DNA from: Caryophanales bacterium
Lineage (GTDB): Bacteria > Bacillota_I > Bacilli_A > RFN20 > JAISJY01
DNA: 10,270 bases
Assembly (NCBI GenBank): GCA_031261365.1
Contig: JAISJY010000033.1
Span: forward strand, 1 to 10,270
Direction of reading: 5' to 3'
Position numbers and translations under genes: made by a program. A model generated the notes under the pieces. The model saw only the letters and a list, made by a program, of their open reading frames with translations, was not told the origin of the DNA and did no database searches. Below are positions 1 through 7,376 of the stretch, piece by piece. Every line of letters starts with the position of its first letter. Positions within the stretch are counted from its first letter, which is position 1.

Positions 1-918
1 TGGAACATAAACCGCTTGAATTGAAGTAATAGAACCTGTTTTAGTAGAAGTTATTCTTTCTTGTAATTCCCCCATTTCACTCGCTAAAGTCGGTTGATAA
101 CCAACTGCTGATGGTATTCTCCCTAATAAAGCACTCACCTCACTACCTGCTTGAGAAAATCTAAAAATATTATCAATAAACAATAAAACATCTTGACCTC
201 TCTTATCTCTAAAGTACTCTGCCATCGTTAAAGCCGTTAAAGGAGTTCGCATTCTAACACCAGGAGTTTCATTCATTTGCCCAAAAACTAAAGCCGTATT
301 CTTTAAAACTCCCGTTTCTTGCATTTCATAATATAAATCATTGCCCTCTCTGCTTCTTTCTCCAACACCTGCAAAAACTGAAATACCAGCATGATTATGA
401 GCCACATTAAATATTAATTCTTGAATTAAAACAGTCTTACCAACTCCAGCACCACCAAACAAACCCACTTTACCACCTTTTAAATATGGACACAATAAAT
501 CAATAACTTTGATACCTGTTTCTAATATTTGATCCATTTGCCCTTGTTGAGCAAAGGTAGGTGCTTGTCGGTGAATTGGCATTCTTTTCCTAACTATTAA
601 AGGTCCTTTATTATCAATAGGTTGCCCTAAAACATTAAACATCCTGCCTAAAACTTCATTACCCACAGGAACACTAACAGGCTTACCTAAATTAATAGCT
701 TCTTGATTTCTTTTCAAACCATCCGTTGAACCTAAAGCAATACACCTAACTATTGTTTCACTTATTTGTTGAGCTACCTCCGCATATAAAATACTATCTT
801 TTAGTTCTATCTTAATCTCATTATAAGTTTCAGGAAGTTCCCCTTTCTTAAAAACAATATCAATAACAGGTCCTAAAACTTGCCACACTTTCCCAATAGT
901 CTTGTCAATATTAATCAT
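1..918 (-). CDS. atpD: F-type ATP synthase beta subunit (3' end outside window)
   Basis: Catalytic subunit of the F1 head; it makes or hydrolyses ATP at the alpha/beta interface on the cytoplasmic side. The first 306 codons are visible, and the frame is open to base 1, so roughly the last third (C-terminal helical domain) lies outside. I read the N-terminal beta barrel at about 8-80, then the nucleotide-binding domain: Walker A GGAGVGKT at residues 155-162, catalytic Glu187 in GVGERSREG, and Walker B LLFIDN with Asp249. The ATG at 916-918 overlaps the end of atpG by 8 bp and has an SD-like AGAAGGA about 5 nt upstream, which fixes the start. It is the last visible gene of the atp operon; atpC (epsilon) would be expected next, beyond the edge. 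All expected catalytic residues are present, so this looks like a working synthase/ATPase. Identification is near certain. Confidence 0.97.
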   Translation of the reverse strand, partial: MINIDKTIGKVWQVLGPVIDIVFKKGELPETYNEIKIELKDSILYAEVAQQISETIVRCIALGSTDGLKRNQEAINLGKPVSVPVGNEVLGRMFNVLGQPIDNKGPLIVRKRMPIHRQAPTFAQQGQMDQILETGIKVIDLLCPYLKGGKVGLFGGAGVGKTVLIQELIFNVAHNHAGISVFAGVGERSREGNDLYYEMQETGVLKNTALVFGQMNETPGVRMRTPLTALTMAEYFRDKRGQDVLLFIDNIFRFSQAGSEVSALLGRIPSAVGYQPTLASEMGELQERITSTKTGSITSIQAVYVP

Positions 919-1768
919 ATATTCCTTCTTTCATCCCCGAAACAATTTCTATTATCTCTTGAGTAATTGTTGTTTGTCTAATTTTATTATATTCAATTTG
1001 CAAATTATCTTTAATATCTTGAGCATTATCAGTGGCTTTTTGCATTGCTAAACGCCTCGTGCTCTGCTCACTAACATGACTTTCTATCAAATGAGAATAA
1101 ATAGTAGTTTCAAAATATAAAGGTATTAAATAATTCAAAATAGAATCCTCATCTGGTTCAAATAATAATATACCGTTTGGAATATAATCAACCCCACTAT
1201 CTTTTAAAGTTAAAGGTAGCAAAGGTATAGAAGTGAGTTCATAAGTGTATTGATTAATAAAAGCCGTATAAACAAAACGAACACTTCCAACAACATTTTT
1301 ATCAAATAAACTAATTGCCAATTTAGCAATGCTCGTTGCTTCATCTCTCTCATAACCTGATTTATCATCTTCTATTTTTAAAACAACATCATAACCTAAA
1401 TCTTCAAAAGCATTAATTCCTTTATGACCAATGACAATAACTTTATCAGTTTTTCTAATCTTATCCTTAGCAAACTCAATAGCATTCTCATTATATGCTC
1501 CACATAAACCAAAGTTACTAGTAACCACAATAAATAAAGTTGAATTAGGATTAGTATTTAAAGAATAGTGATTTTTTTTATCAGGATGCTCTGTTAAAAC
1601 AAGATACATTAATTGATAAATATCTTTAGCAAAAGCTTGGTTAGAATCATAAATAGCCCGTTCTTTTTTTAATTTAACATTAGCAATTAATTCCATGGCA
1701 TTTGTTATTTTTTGATTAGCATTAATGGCTTTAATTCTCGTGATAAGATTTACTCTTTTAACTGACAT
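911..1768 (-). CDS. atpG: F-type ATP synthase gamma subunit
   Basis: Central rotor shaft that couples c-ring rotation to catalysis in alpha3beta3. At 285 aa it has the usual family length. The two conserved terminal helices that form the coiled-coil shaft are clear: the N-terminal one around residues 8-35 (NQKITNAMELIANVKLKK) and the C-terminal one around 235-283 (TRRLAMQKATDNA, then QEIIEIVSGM). The central Rossmann-like domain carries TSNFGLCGAYN, the usual TSxxGLCGxxN motif. The start overlaps the atpA stop by 11 bp, and the stop overlaps atpD by 8 bp, implying translational coupling. A GAGGAG lies about 13 nt upstream and an AAAGAG sits almost against the ATG, so the exact SD is ambiguous. 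Nothing is missing compared with the family. Confidence 0.97.
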   Translation of the reverse strand: MSVKRVNLITRIKAINANQKITNAMELIANVKLKKERAIYDSNQAFAKDIYQLMYLVLTEHPDKKNHYSLNTNPNSTLFIVVTSNFGLCGAYNENAIEFAKDKIRKTDKVIVIGHKGINAFEDLGYDVVLKIEDDKSGYERDEATSIAKLAISLFDKNVVGSVRFVYTAFINQYTYELTSIPLLPLTLKDSGVDYIPNGILLFEPDEDSILNYLIPLYFETTIYSHLIESHVSEQSTRRLAMQKATDNAQDIKDNLQIEYNKIRQTTITQEIIEIVSGMKEGIYD

Positions 1769-3221
1769 ACTCTTTAATAAACTCCTCAGAAAACCGCAAC
1801 ATAATAGTCTTTATTCTTTTACTTAAAACATCACTCAACTTCTTTTCTCTATTTATTTCCTCAATAATTTCGGGATGTTTTTCTTTAATTAAAGTTCTCA
1901 CCTCATAACAATATCTAGCAATATCGTGAGGATGAACATCTCTAAAAGTTCTATTTTTACTCGCAAAAAGTTCTAAAACTTCATCTGCAAAAGACAAATT
2001 AAGATATTGATATTGCTTTAAGACTTCTAAAACTTTAACCCCGTGTTCAATAATATTCTTCGTTACAATGTCTAAATCAGAACCAAATTGAGTAAAAGTT
2101 TGTAATTCTTTAAAATTAGCCAATTCTATTTTAAGAGAACCTGCCACTTGCTTCATCGCTTGATATTGAGCCGAACTACCAACTCGAGAAACTGATAATC
2201 CAACATCTATTGCAGGTCTTTGCCCACTATTAAATAAATCAGTTTGTAAAAATAATTGTCCATCTGTAATAGAAATAACATTAGTCGGAATATAAGCCGA
2301 AATATCACCACTTTGAGTTTCTACAATAGGCAAAGCCGTGATAGAACCGCCTCCATTTTCTTTATTTAATTTAGCTGCCCTCTCTAATAATCTACTATGT
2401 AAATAAAAAACATCACCAGGGTATGCCTCTCTTCCAGGACTTCGTCTTAATAATAAAGAAATAGTTCTATAAGCAATAGCATGTTTACTTAAATCATCAA
2501 AAACTATTAAAACATCTTTACCTTGATGTAACCAATATTCTGCAATAGCCATCCCAGAATATGGAGCTAAATATTGTCTAGCAGGTAAATCACTAGCATT
2601 AGAAAGAACAATAGTCGTGTAATCTAAGGCTTCTCTCTTTTTTAAAGTATTAACAATTTGAACTACCGAAGAGTTTTTTTGACCAATAGCTACATAAACA
2701 CAATAAACATTTTGTCCTTTTTGATTTAAAATAGTATCAACCGCCAGAGCTGTTTTTCCTGTTTGCCTATCTCCAATAATTAATTCTCTTTGCCCTCTGC
2801 CAATTGGAATTAACCCATCAATAACTTTAATGCCTGTAAGTAAAGGAGTATCAACCGAACTTCTTTGCATAACACTAGGAGCTAAAGCCTCAATATCCCT
2901 GTATTCACTAAATGATAAAGCACCTAAATCATCTAAAGGTTCTCCTAAAGCACTAACAACCCTCCCTAATAATCCATCACCTACCGGCACTTGAGCTATT
3001 TTTCCTGATTTACTAACAATATCTCCAGGGTCAATAAAACGAGATTCAGCAAACAAAATAATCCCAACATTATTTTCTAATAAATTCAAAACCATCCCTG
3101 AAGAACCATTAGCAAAAAAGACAAGTTCCCCCAACATAGCATCTAATAAATCACTCACCAAAGCAATATTATCACTAATTGATAAAACTACTCCTTGAGT
3201 ATGAGCATTATACTTATTCAT
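1758..3221 (-). CDS. atpA: F-type ATP synthase alpha subunit lacking the N-terminal delta-binding helix
   Basis: Non-catalytic nucleotide-binding subunit of the F1 head. Walker A GDRQTGKT lies at residues 150-157, and Arg346 in SVSRVG is the arginine finger serving the beta site. The rest aligns through the beta barrel, nucleotide domain and C-terminal helical domain. The protein has 487 aa, while typical alpha subunits have about 500-515. The shortfall is at the N terminus: HTQGVVLSISD at 7-17 lines up with E. coli NEGTIVSVSD around residues 27-36 (from memory), so about 19 residues are absent. In E. coli those residues form the segment that binds delta. The frame cannot be extended: upstream codons are GTT, ATA, ATA, ATT, AGA and then TAA (3237-3239), with no usual start codon. 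The 5' end overlaps atpF by 8 bp, so no atpH lies between them. Family call certain; the truncation is a direct reading. Confidence 0.97.
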   Translation of the reverse strand: MNKYNAHTQGVVLSISDNIALVSDLLDAMLGELVFFANGSSGMVLNLLENNVGIILFAESRFIDPGDIVSKSGKIAQVPVGDGLLGRVVSALGEPLDDLGALSFSEYRDIEALAPSVMQRSSVDTPLLTGIKVIDGLIPIGRGQRELIIGDRQTGKTALAVDTILNQKGQNVYCVYVAIGQKNSSVVQIVNTLKKREALDYTTIVLSNASDLPARQYLAPYSGMAIAEYWLHQGKDVLIVFDDLSKHAIAYRTISLLLRRSPGREAYPGDVFYLHSRLLERAAKLNKENGGGSITALPIVETQSGDISAYIPTNVISITDGQLFLQTDLFNSGQRPAIDVGLSVSRVGSSAQYQAMKQVAGSLKIELANFKELQTFTQFGSDLDIVTKNIIEHGVKVLEVLKQYQYLNLSFADEVLELFASKNRTFRDVHPHDIARYCYEVRTLIKEKHPEIIEEINREKKLSDVLSKRIKTIMLRFSEEFIKEYVS

Positions 3222-3735
3222 AACTATTATAATTCTTTAAAAAAGTTTCTATAGTCTCATTTAAGATTTTATCATCTAAAGGTTTATTCCCTGATTTAGC
3301 ATTAATTGTCAAAATTATTTCTTTCATTTCCTTAAAAAACTCTTGCTTAGAATTATCTAAACTTGATTCTAAAGCAATTAAAGATTCTGACTTTCTTTTT
3401 TGAATATCTTCTAAGGCTTGTTTAATCAAAGCATTGTTTTCTTCACTTAACTTTAAAGCTTTATTCTCGGCTTTTTTAATAATTTCTTTGGATTTTTCTT
3501 CCGCTATTTCACTAGCCTTTTGAGCTTTTTCTAATTCCAATAAAGTTTCAGCTTCATGGTCATTTAAATGCTCTTTCCTTTTAGAAATCATCTTCTTTAT
3601 TTTCTTCCAAAAGAAAAAATAAAAAACTAAAAAAAGAATTCCTGTGGCAATTAATTGAGCAATTAAATCTTGCCAAGAAGGTAATATTTTTTCCCCTATA
3701 TCACCTAAAGGATTATCTGCTAAAAAGAAAAACAT
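3214..3735 (-). CDS. atpF: F-type ATP synthase b subunit (peripheral stalk)
   Basis: Membrane-anchored stator subunit linking subunit a to the F1 head. At 173 aa it has the normal length for bacterial b. A short N-terminal segment is followed by one membrane helix at about residues 24-43 (LIAQLIATGILFLVFYFFFW), then a basic stretch and a long charged, Ala/Glu/Lys-rich helix from about 45 to 140 that should form the dimeric coiled coil. The C-terminal segment (about 145-173) looks like the usual end of b. There is no sign of a fused delta domain, which matters because delta is missing from this operon. The SD is TAGGAG 6 nt before the ATG. One base separates it from the atpE stop, and it overlaps atpA by 8 bp. 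Its low-complexity coiled coil means the call rests mostly on architecture and position. Confidence 0.93.
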   Translation of the reverse strand: MFFFLADNPLGDIGEKILPSWQDLIAQLIATGILFLVFYFFFWKKIKKMISKRKEHLNDHEAETLLELEKAQKASEIAEEKSKEIIKKAENKALKLSEENNALIKQALEDIQKRKSESLIALESSLDNSKQEFFKEMKEIILTINAKSGNKPLDDKILNETIETFLKNYNSYE

Positions 3736-3736
3736 T

Positions 3737-4021
3737 CTATACTCCTAAAACAAATATTAACAAAATAGCCACTACTAAACAATAAATCGCTACTGTTTCT
3801 GTTAAACCTATGGAAATAATCATATTTGACCTAATCAAATCATTGGCTTCAGGGTTTCTCCCCACTGCTTCTACGGCTTTACCACCAATAATTCCTTCCC
3901 CAATACCAGCTCCAATACCACCTAACATTGTGATACCTGCTCCAATAGCCGCCATACCTTTTAAGAAATATGGTCCATAAGTTTCAGCAACATCTGCCAA
4001 AGCAAAAATAATACTTAACAT
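3737..4021 (-). CDS. atpE: F-type ATP synthase c subunit (rotor ring), two-carboxylate type
   Basis: Small hairpin protein (94 aa) that oligomerises into the ion-translocating ring. Helix 1 (about 20-46) has the glycine-rich motif for tight helix packing, the polar loop is GRNPEA at 54-59, and helix 2 spans about 62-92 and carries the ion carboxylate Glu75. Aligned without gaps to the Na+-binding c subunit of Ilyobacter tartaricus (from memory), Gln32 becomes Glu42, Glu65 is Glu75, Ser66 is Thr76, Thr67 is Val77 and Tyr70 is Tyr80. The site therefore has two glutamates plus a hydroxyl and the tyrosine, the pattern known from the Na+-driven Fusobacterium nucleatum ring. The N terminus is about 10 residues longer than in I. 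tartaricus and could be a short extra segment or leader. Ion specificity is inference; the family call is certain. Confidence 0.96.
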   Translation of the reverse strand: MLSIIFALADVAETYGPYFLKGMAAIGAGITMLGGIGAGIGEGIIGGKAVEAVGRNPEANDLIRSNMIISIGLTETVAIYCLVVAILLIFVLGV

Positions 4022-4022
4022 A

Positions 4023-4748
4023 CTAAACTTCTCCTTTATTTAATTTTCTCTTAACTTTTTTCTTTTTTACTTCAATTTCTGACTCCCTACTAATAAACAA
4101 AGCACTCAATAAAACAAAAACAGTTACTTGAATATAACAGTCAAAGATATCAAAAAACGCGTGTAAAACAGGGGTAATCAAAGGTCCAATGAGATTAGGC
4201 ATACCAATTTTAGCAAAAGGGCTATTAGTTGCCCAATAAACTAAATCAATAATAACTTCACCTGCCACCGCATTTCCAAATAATCTAAAAGTTAAGGAAA
4301 TTAGAATACTTGGAAAGGTAATAATATTAATAGGTAAAAAGAAGATAAATGGTTCAAAAAACCGAGATGCCCAGCCTTTTATTCCTTTATATTTAAGAGA
4401 AACAACATGTAAACTAACAAAAGTTATTAAAGCAAAACATAAAGGGACACTAGTAGATGTTAAAGGACCTGGTAGTGCAAACAAAGGCAGAAGAAATGCC
4501 ATTACCATATAAATAGTAACAAAACATAAATAAGGAGCAAAAGCTTTAAATCTTTGACCCATTTTACTAACCGTAAACTTTTCAATGCTCTCTACAATAT
4601 ATTCAGCAAACATAACTAACCAAGGAGGATTTTTAGGATTTGCTTTATCTGCCATAATTCCAATTATTATTGCTAAAATACCTAATATTAAAAAAAGGAT
4701 TAAAGAACCATAAACTTCTGGATGTATATGCCTTAGAAAATCAATCAT
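4023..4748 (-). CDS. atpB: F-type ATP synthase a subunit
   Basis: Integral membrane stator subunit that forms the ion half-channels against the c ring. The 241-aa protein has about six hydrophobic segments (roughly 14-33, 72-92, 100-120, 130-150, 155-175 and 195-220) and a basic C-terminal tail (about 227-238). The essential arginine is Arg155 in the family motif LTFRLFGNAVAGE, with Asn159 and Glu164 at their conserved places, and Gln207 lies in the last helix (CYIQVTVFV), matching the conserved glutamine there. The start overlaps the atpI stop as ATGA, and the SD is weak (AGGTGA a few nt upstream), consistent with coupling to atpI. The stop is TAG, one base before atpE. All the residues needed for ion transport are present. 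Confidence 0.96.
   Translation of the reverse strand: MIDFLRHIHPEVYGSLILFLILGILAIIIGIMADKANPKNPPWLVMFAEYIVESIEKFTVSKMGQRFKAFAPYLCFVTIYMVMAFLLPLFALPGPLTSTSVPLCFALITFVSLHVVSLKYKGIKGWASRFFEPFIFFLPINIITFPSILISLTFRLFGNAVAGEVIIDLVYWATNSPFAKIGMPNLIGPLITPVLHAFFDIFDCYIQVTVFVLLSALFISRESEIEVKKKKVKRKLNKGEV
4031..4037 (-). promoter_or_regulatory. Strong Shine-Dalgarno of atpE
   Basis: The minus strand reads AAAGGAG, 9 nt before the atpE ATG and inside the last codons of atpB. It is the best ribosome-binding site in the atp operon. This fits the need for many more copies of c than of the other subunits. It also confirms the atpE start. Confidence 0.75.
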
Positions 4749-5107
4749 TTTTCACCTACCCTTAAAGAAACAAAAGGAACTAATAAATAAAAAGCAGATA
4801 CTCCAATGCCAACTCCAATTATACTTATATAGTTAGGTAGTAAAACTGCTATTAATAAACCTATTAAAACTAAAAACATCCGAACAATGAAAGAGGAAAA
4901 TAAACTTGACTTTGTTTGTTTTTTATTCAATAAATATAGATTATTAACACCATTCTCTAATAAAGTATAATTAAGATAACCTACCCCTGCTCCTATAATA
5001 ATTCCTGACATAATACTGACCTTTTGTAAAAATAAGAAGCATAAGGCAATAAGCAAAACAATGAGTGTTGTATATTTTTTGCTATTACTAAAAACTACCT
5101 TATTCAT
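4745..5107 (-). CDS. atpI: AtpI-like small membrane protein heading the atp operon
   Basis: A 120-aa, four-helix membrane protein (about 13-28, 30-49, 71-90 and 94-113), with a glycine-rich second helix (GIIIGAGVGYLNY) and an arginine in the third (Arg76, FIVRMF). Length, topology and position before atpB match the ATP synthase subunit I family (AtpI/UncI), which helps c-ring assembly and may supply ions; some members are called AtpR in N-type ATPases. The identification rests on architecture and context more than on motifs. It ends in TGA overlapping the atpB ATG, which also shows that UGA is a stop in this genome. The start has no good SD: the 20 nt before ATG are AT-rich. It is the first gene of the operon, about 69 nt downstream of the predicted transcription start. 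Confidence 0.8.
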   Translation of the reverse strand: MNKVVFSNSKKYTTLIVLLIALCFLFLQKVSIMSGIIIGAGVGYLNYTLLENGVNNLYLLNKKQTKSSLFSSFIVRMFLVLIGLLIAVLLPNYISIIGVGIGVSAFYLLVPFVSLRVGEK

Positions 5108-5182
5108 ACATATATTATTATAATCATCTCTTTAAAAAGGGGGTAAATATCTTGTTAGAAAGCGGTATTTTTGTTAAGGTTT

Positions 5183-5210
5183 ATTATATAGATAATAATT
5201 TCATTGTCAA
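5183..5210 (-). promoter_or_regulatory. Sigma-A-type promoter for the atp operon
   Basis: On the minus strand there is a perfect -35 TTGACA (5210-5205), a 16-bp spacer and a perfect -10 TATAAT (5188-5183). Transcription should start near 5176, leaving a leader of about 69 nt before atpI. The -35 box shares its bases with that of the divergent promoter for the phosphofructokinase gene. I see no riboswitch-like fold in the leader. Confidence 0.85.
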
Positions 5211-5231
5211 TTTTCAAATAAAATATATAAT
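5204..5231 (+). promoter_or_regulatory. Sigma-A-type promoter for the phosphofructokinase gene
   Basis: On the plus strand there is -35 TTGTCA (5204-5209), a 16-bp spacer and a perfect -10 TATAAT (5226-5231). The start should be near 5238, giving a very short leader that still holds the AAGGA ribosome site (5241-5245). It overlaps the -35 box of the opposing atp promoter by 5 bp. Confidence 0.82.
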
Positions 5232-5255
5232 ATTAGCATTAAGGAAAAATAATCT

Positions 5256-6503
5256 ATGGAAAAATTAATAGGTGCTGCTTTATTAGGGCAGTCAGGCGGA
5301 CCAACAAGTGTAATTAATTCATCAGCAGCAGGTGTCTTTATTGAAGCTCTTGATAAGGACTGTATCACTCATGTTTTAGCAGCTCATCATGGTATTAAAG
5401 GAATATTAGAAGAAGATTTCTTTGATATTTCTAAAGAAGATAAAAACGAATTACAATTATTATTAACAACACCTTCTTCTGTTATTGGTTCAATTAGATA
5501 TAAATTGAAAGACCCAAAAGTTGATGATAGTGAATATAAAAGAATTCTAGAAGTATTTACTAAATACAATATTAGATATTTCTTTTATAATGGTGGTAAT
5601 GATTCGATGGATACTTGTAACAAAATAAGTAAATATATTAATGATACAGGTTATGAATGCCGGTGCATTGGTATTCCGAAAACTATTGATAATGATTTAG
5701 TTGGAACTGACCATTGTCCCGGTTATGGAAGTGCTGCTAAATATATTGCAACTACAATTATGGAACTTTATCATGATGCAACAGTTTATGAATCAAAGCA
5801 GATTACTATTGTTGAAATTATGGGTAGAAATGCTGGTTGGTTAACCGCTGCTTCTTGTTTGGCTAATATTAGAGGCTGTGGACCTGATTTAGTTTATTTA
5901 CCAGAAAAACCTTTTGATATGGAACAATTTTATCAACAAGTTACCCATGTTGTTGATAATAAAGGTAAATGTATTATTTGTGTTTCCGAAGGTATTAAAA
6001 CTAAAGAAGGAAAATATATTCCAGAACTGTATTCTAAATTAGCCAAAGACTCTTTTGGACATGCTCAGTTAGGTGGGACTGCTGTTTGTTTAGCTAGAGA
6101 ACTTGGTAAACGGACTACTGTCAAAATTAGAGCTATTGAATTATCATTATTACAAAGATGTGCCGCTCATTTAGCTAGTAAAACTGATGTTATTGAAGCT
6201 TTTAATGCGGGGGCAGAGGCAGTTAAAGCGGCTATAAATGGTAAAACTGATGTTATGGTTAGTTTTGATAGACCTTTTAGTGACCCTTATATTATTAATT
6301 ATGATTTAATCTCTTTAAATGAAGTAGCTAATAAAGAAAAAACAGTTCCTTTAGGTTGGATTAAATATGATAATTCTGGTATGACTAATGAGTTTTATAA
6401 TTATGCTTTGCCATTAATTCAAGGAGAATTAAAAGCTCCTTTAGAGAGTGGCTTGCCTAAATTTGCTAGATTAAGAAGACTTAATTATAGAATAAAAGAA
6501 TAA
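5256..6503 (+). CDS. pfp: Pyrophosphate-dependent 6-phosphofructokinase
   Basis: Phosphorylates fructose 6-phosphate to fructose 1,6-bisphosphate in the cytoplasm, here probably with PPi as donor, which makes the step reversible and saves ATP. The 415-aa protein belongs to the PFK family: phosphate-binding GQSGGPTSVIN at 11-21, GGNDSMDT at 113-120, PKTIDNDL at 141-148 and the substrate motif EIMGRNAGW at 187-195. Two positions separate PPi from ATP enzymes: ATP-PFKs have Gly in GGDGS and in PGTIDND. This protein has Asp116 and Lys142 there, the PPi-type combination. The length exceeds the roughly 320 aa of bacterial ATP-PFK and fits the longer PPi clade. SD AAGGA lies 10 nt before the ATG. 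It stands alone under its own promoter, divergent from the atp operon. Donor specificity is inferred from the two residues. Confidence 0.93.
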   Translation: MEKLIGAALLGQSGGPTSVINSSAAGVFIEALDKDCITHVLAAHHGIKGILEEDFFDISKEDKNELQLLLTTPSSVIGSIRYKLKDPKVDDSEYKRILEVFTKYNIRYFFYNGGNDSMDTCNKISKYINDTGYECRCIGIPKTIDNDLVGTDHCPGYGSAAKYIATTIMELYHDATVYESKQITIVEIMGRNAGWLTAASCLANIRGCGPDLVYLPEKPFDMEQFYQQVTHVVDNKGKCIICVSEGIKTKEGKYIPELYSKLAKDSFGHAQLGGTAVCLARELGKRTTVKIRAIELSLLQRCAAHLASKTDVIEAFNAGAEAVKAAINGKTDVMVSFDRPFSDPYIINYDLISLNEVANKEKTVPLGWIKYDNSGMTNEFYNYALPLIQGELKAPLESGLPKFARLRRLNYRIKE

Positions 6504-6514
6504 CTTTAATTAAA

Positions 6515-6531
6515 AAAGTGATTTAAACTTT
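6515..6531. terminator. Possible weak bidirectional terminator between convergent genes
   Basis: The 57-bp gap between the convergent phosphofructokinase and hydrolase genes contains AAAGT (6515-6519), a 7-nt loop and ACTTT (6527-6531). On the minus strand the stem runs into a T run (6517-6512), as an intrinsic terminator would. The stem is only 5 bp and AT-rich, so it may be too weak to act. No better hairpin is visible in the gap. Confidence 0.28.
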
Positions 6532-6560
6532 ATTAACTATTAATCTATTTACAACAATAT

Positions 6561-7376
6561 TTAAATATTATATTCAGTGTCTTTAGTATTAATAAAACCT
6601 AAAACTAATGAAGCAAATATTAAAGGTGTTTCATACATAGAAGCATGTCCGGTTTTAGGCAAAGAAACAATAAATGAATTAGGAATTAAATCTTTTAACA
6701 CTTTTTGCTCAGGTGTTGGAGTTAAATAATCTTCCTCAGCTGTGACAATAAGAGTTGGAGCAACTATTTCATTAATCCTATTTAATAAATCGTGACTTTC
6801 ACTGCTCCTAGTTAATCTTTCCATAGCCTTTAAGAAAACAGGATTAGAAAAAGTAGGTTTTAAAGTTTCCTCTCTTCTTCTCATCCAGTCTAGTCTTTTC
6901 TGATAAAAATGAGGCGAATAAATAACAGGAATAGTTTGATAATAATAAGCCATTGGATCTAATGTTCTACTAGTTATTATCCAACCTTCTCCAATATCTT
7001 TTAGCCAAGCACTTGTTTTAGCAGTCGTATTAAATAAAACTAACCTATCTAATCTTTCTGGGTAATTAACAGCAAAATGTAAAGCAACCTCTCCACCATA
7101 ACTAATACCAACAACACTAACCTTATCTAAAGTTAAATAATCTAATAAGGCTTTGACTAATTCAGCTTGAGTATCTTGGTCATAAGTAATTAAAGCTTTA
7201 TCAGACTGCCCTTGATCTATAAAATCAACTCTAATAAACATATTATTATTAGAAAAACTATTAACAAAAACTTCCCATGACTTAGTAGACATCATAATAC
7301 CATTCAAAATAATAAAAGGTTTTCCTTTTCCTTTTATATCATAAAAAATATTGTGTTCTTTGAATTTAAAAAACAT
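6561..7376 (-). CDS. Alpha/beta-fold hydrolase
   Basis: A 271-aa single-domain hydrolase of the large alpha/beta family (esterases, lactonases, thioesterases). The catalytic triad is readable: nucleophile Ser92 in the elbow GISYGG, acid Asp216 in EEDYLTP, and His244 in GHASMYE. The oxyanion-hole region follows strand 3 (LNGIMMS, about 25-30), and a lid-like insert covers about 125-185. There is no signal peptide, so it should be cytoplasmic. Overall layout resembles 3-oxoadipate enol-lactonase or carboxylesterase-like members, but the substrate cannot be told from sequence. The ATG directly abuts the stop of the CoA-transferase gene, with GAGGA 7 nt upstream, so the two are one transcription unit. 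A role on a CoA-ester or carboxylic-acid substrate is plausible from the neighbour but is inference only. Confidence 0.88.
   Translation of the reverse strand: MFFKFKEHNIFYDIKGKGKPFIILNGIMMSTKSWEVFVNSFSNNNMFIRVDFIDQGQSDKALITYDQDTQAELVKALLDYLTLDKVSVVGISYGGEVALHFAVNYPERLDRLVLFNTTAKTSAWLKDIGEGWIITSRTLDPMAYYYQTIPVIYSPHFYQKRLDWMRRREETLKPTFSNPVFLKAMERLTRSSESHDLLNRINEIVAPTLIVTAEEDYLTPTPEQKVLKDLIPNSFIVSLPKTGHASMYETPLIFASLVLGFINTKDTEYNI

Noticed and set aside
3214..3735. A b-delta fusion that would explain the missing atpH
   Set aside because: The b protein is 173 aa, the normal length for b alone, with no extra domain after the coiled coil.
911..5107. N-type Na+-ATPase operon
   Set aside because: It shares the lack of atpH, but the order I-B-E-F-A-G-D is that of ordinary F-ATPases. 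N-type operons begin with atpD-atpC and carry atpQ and atpR before atpB.
5387..5569. A 60-codon open frame on the minus strand inside the phosphofructokinase gene
   Set aside because: It lies fully within a conserved gene, has no SD or family resemblance, and its composition is that of an antisense shadow.
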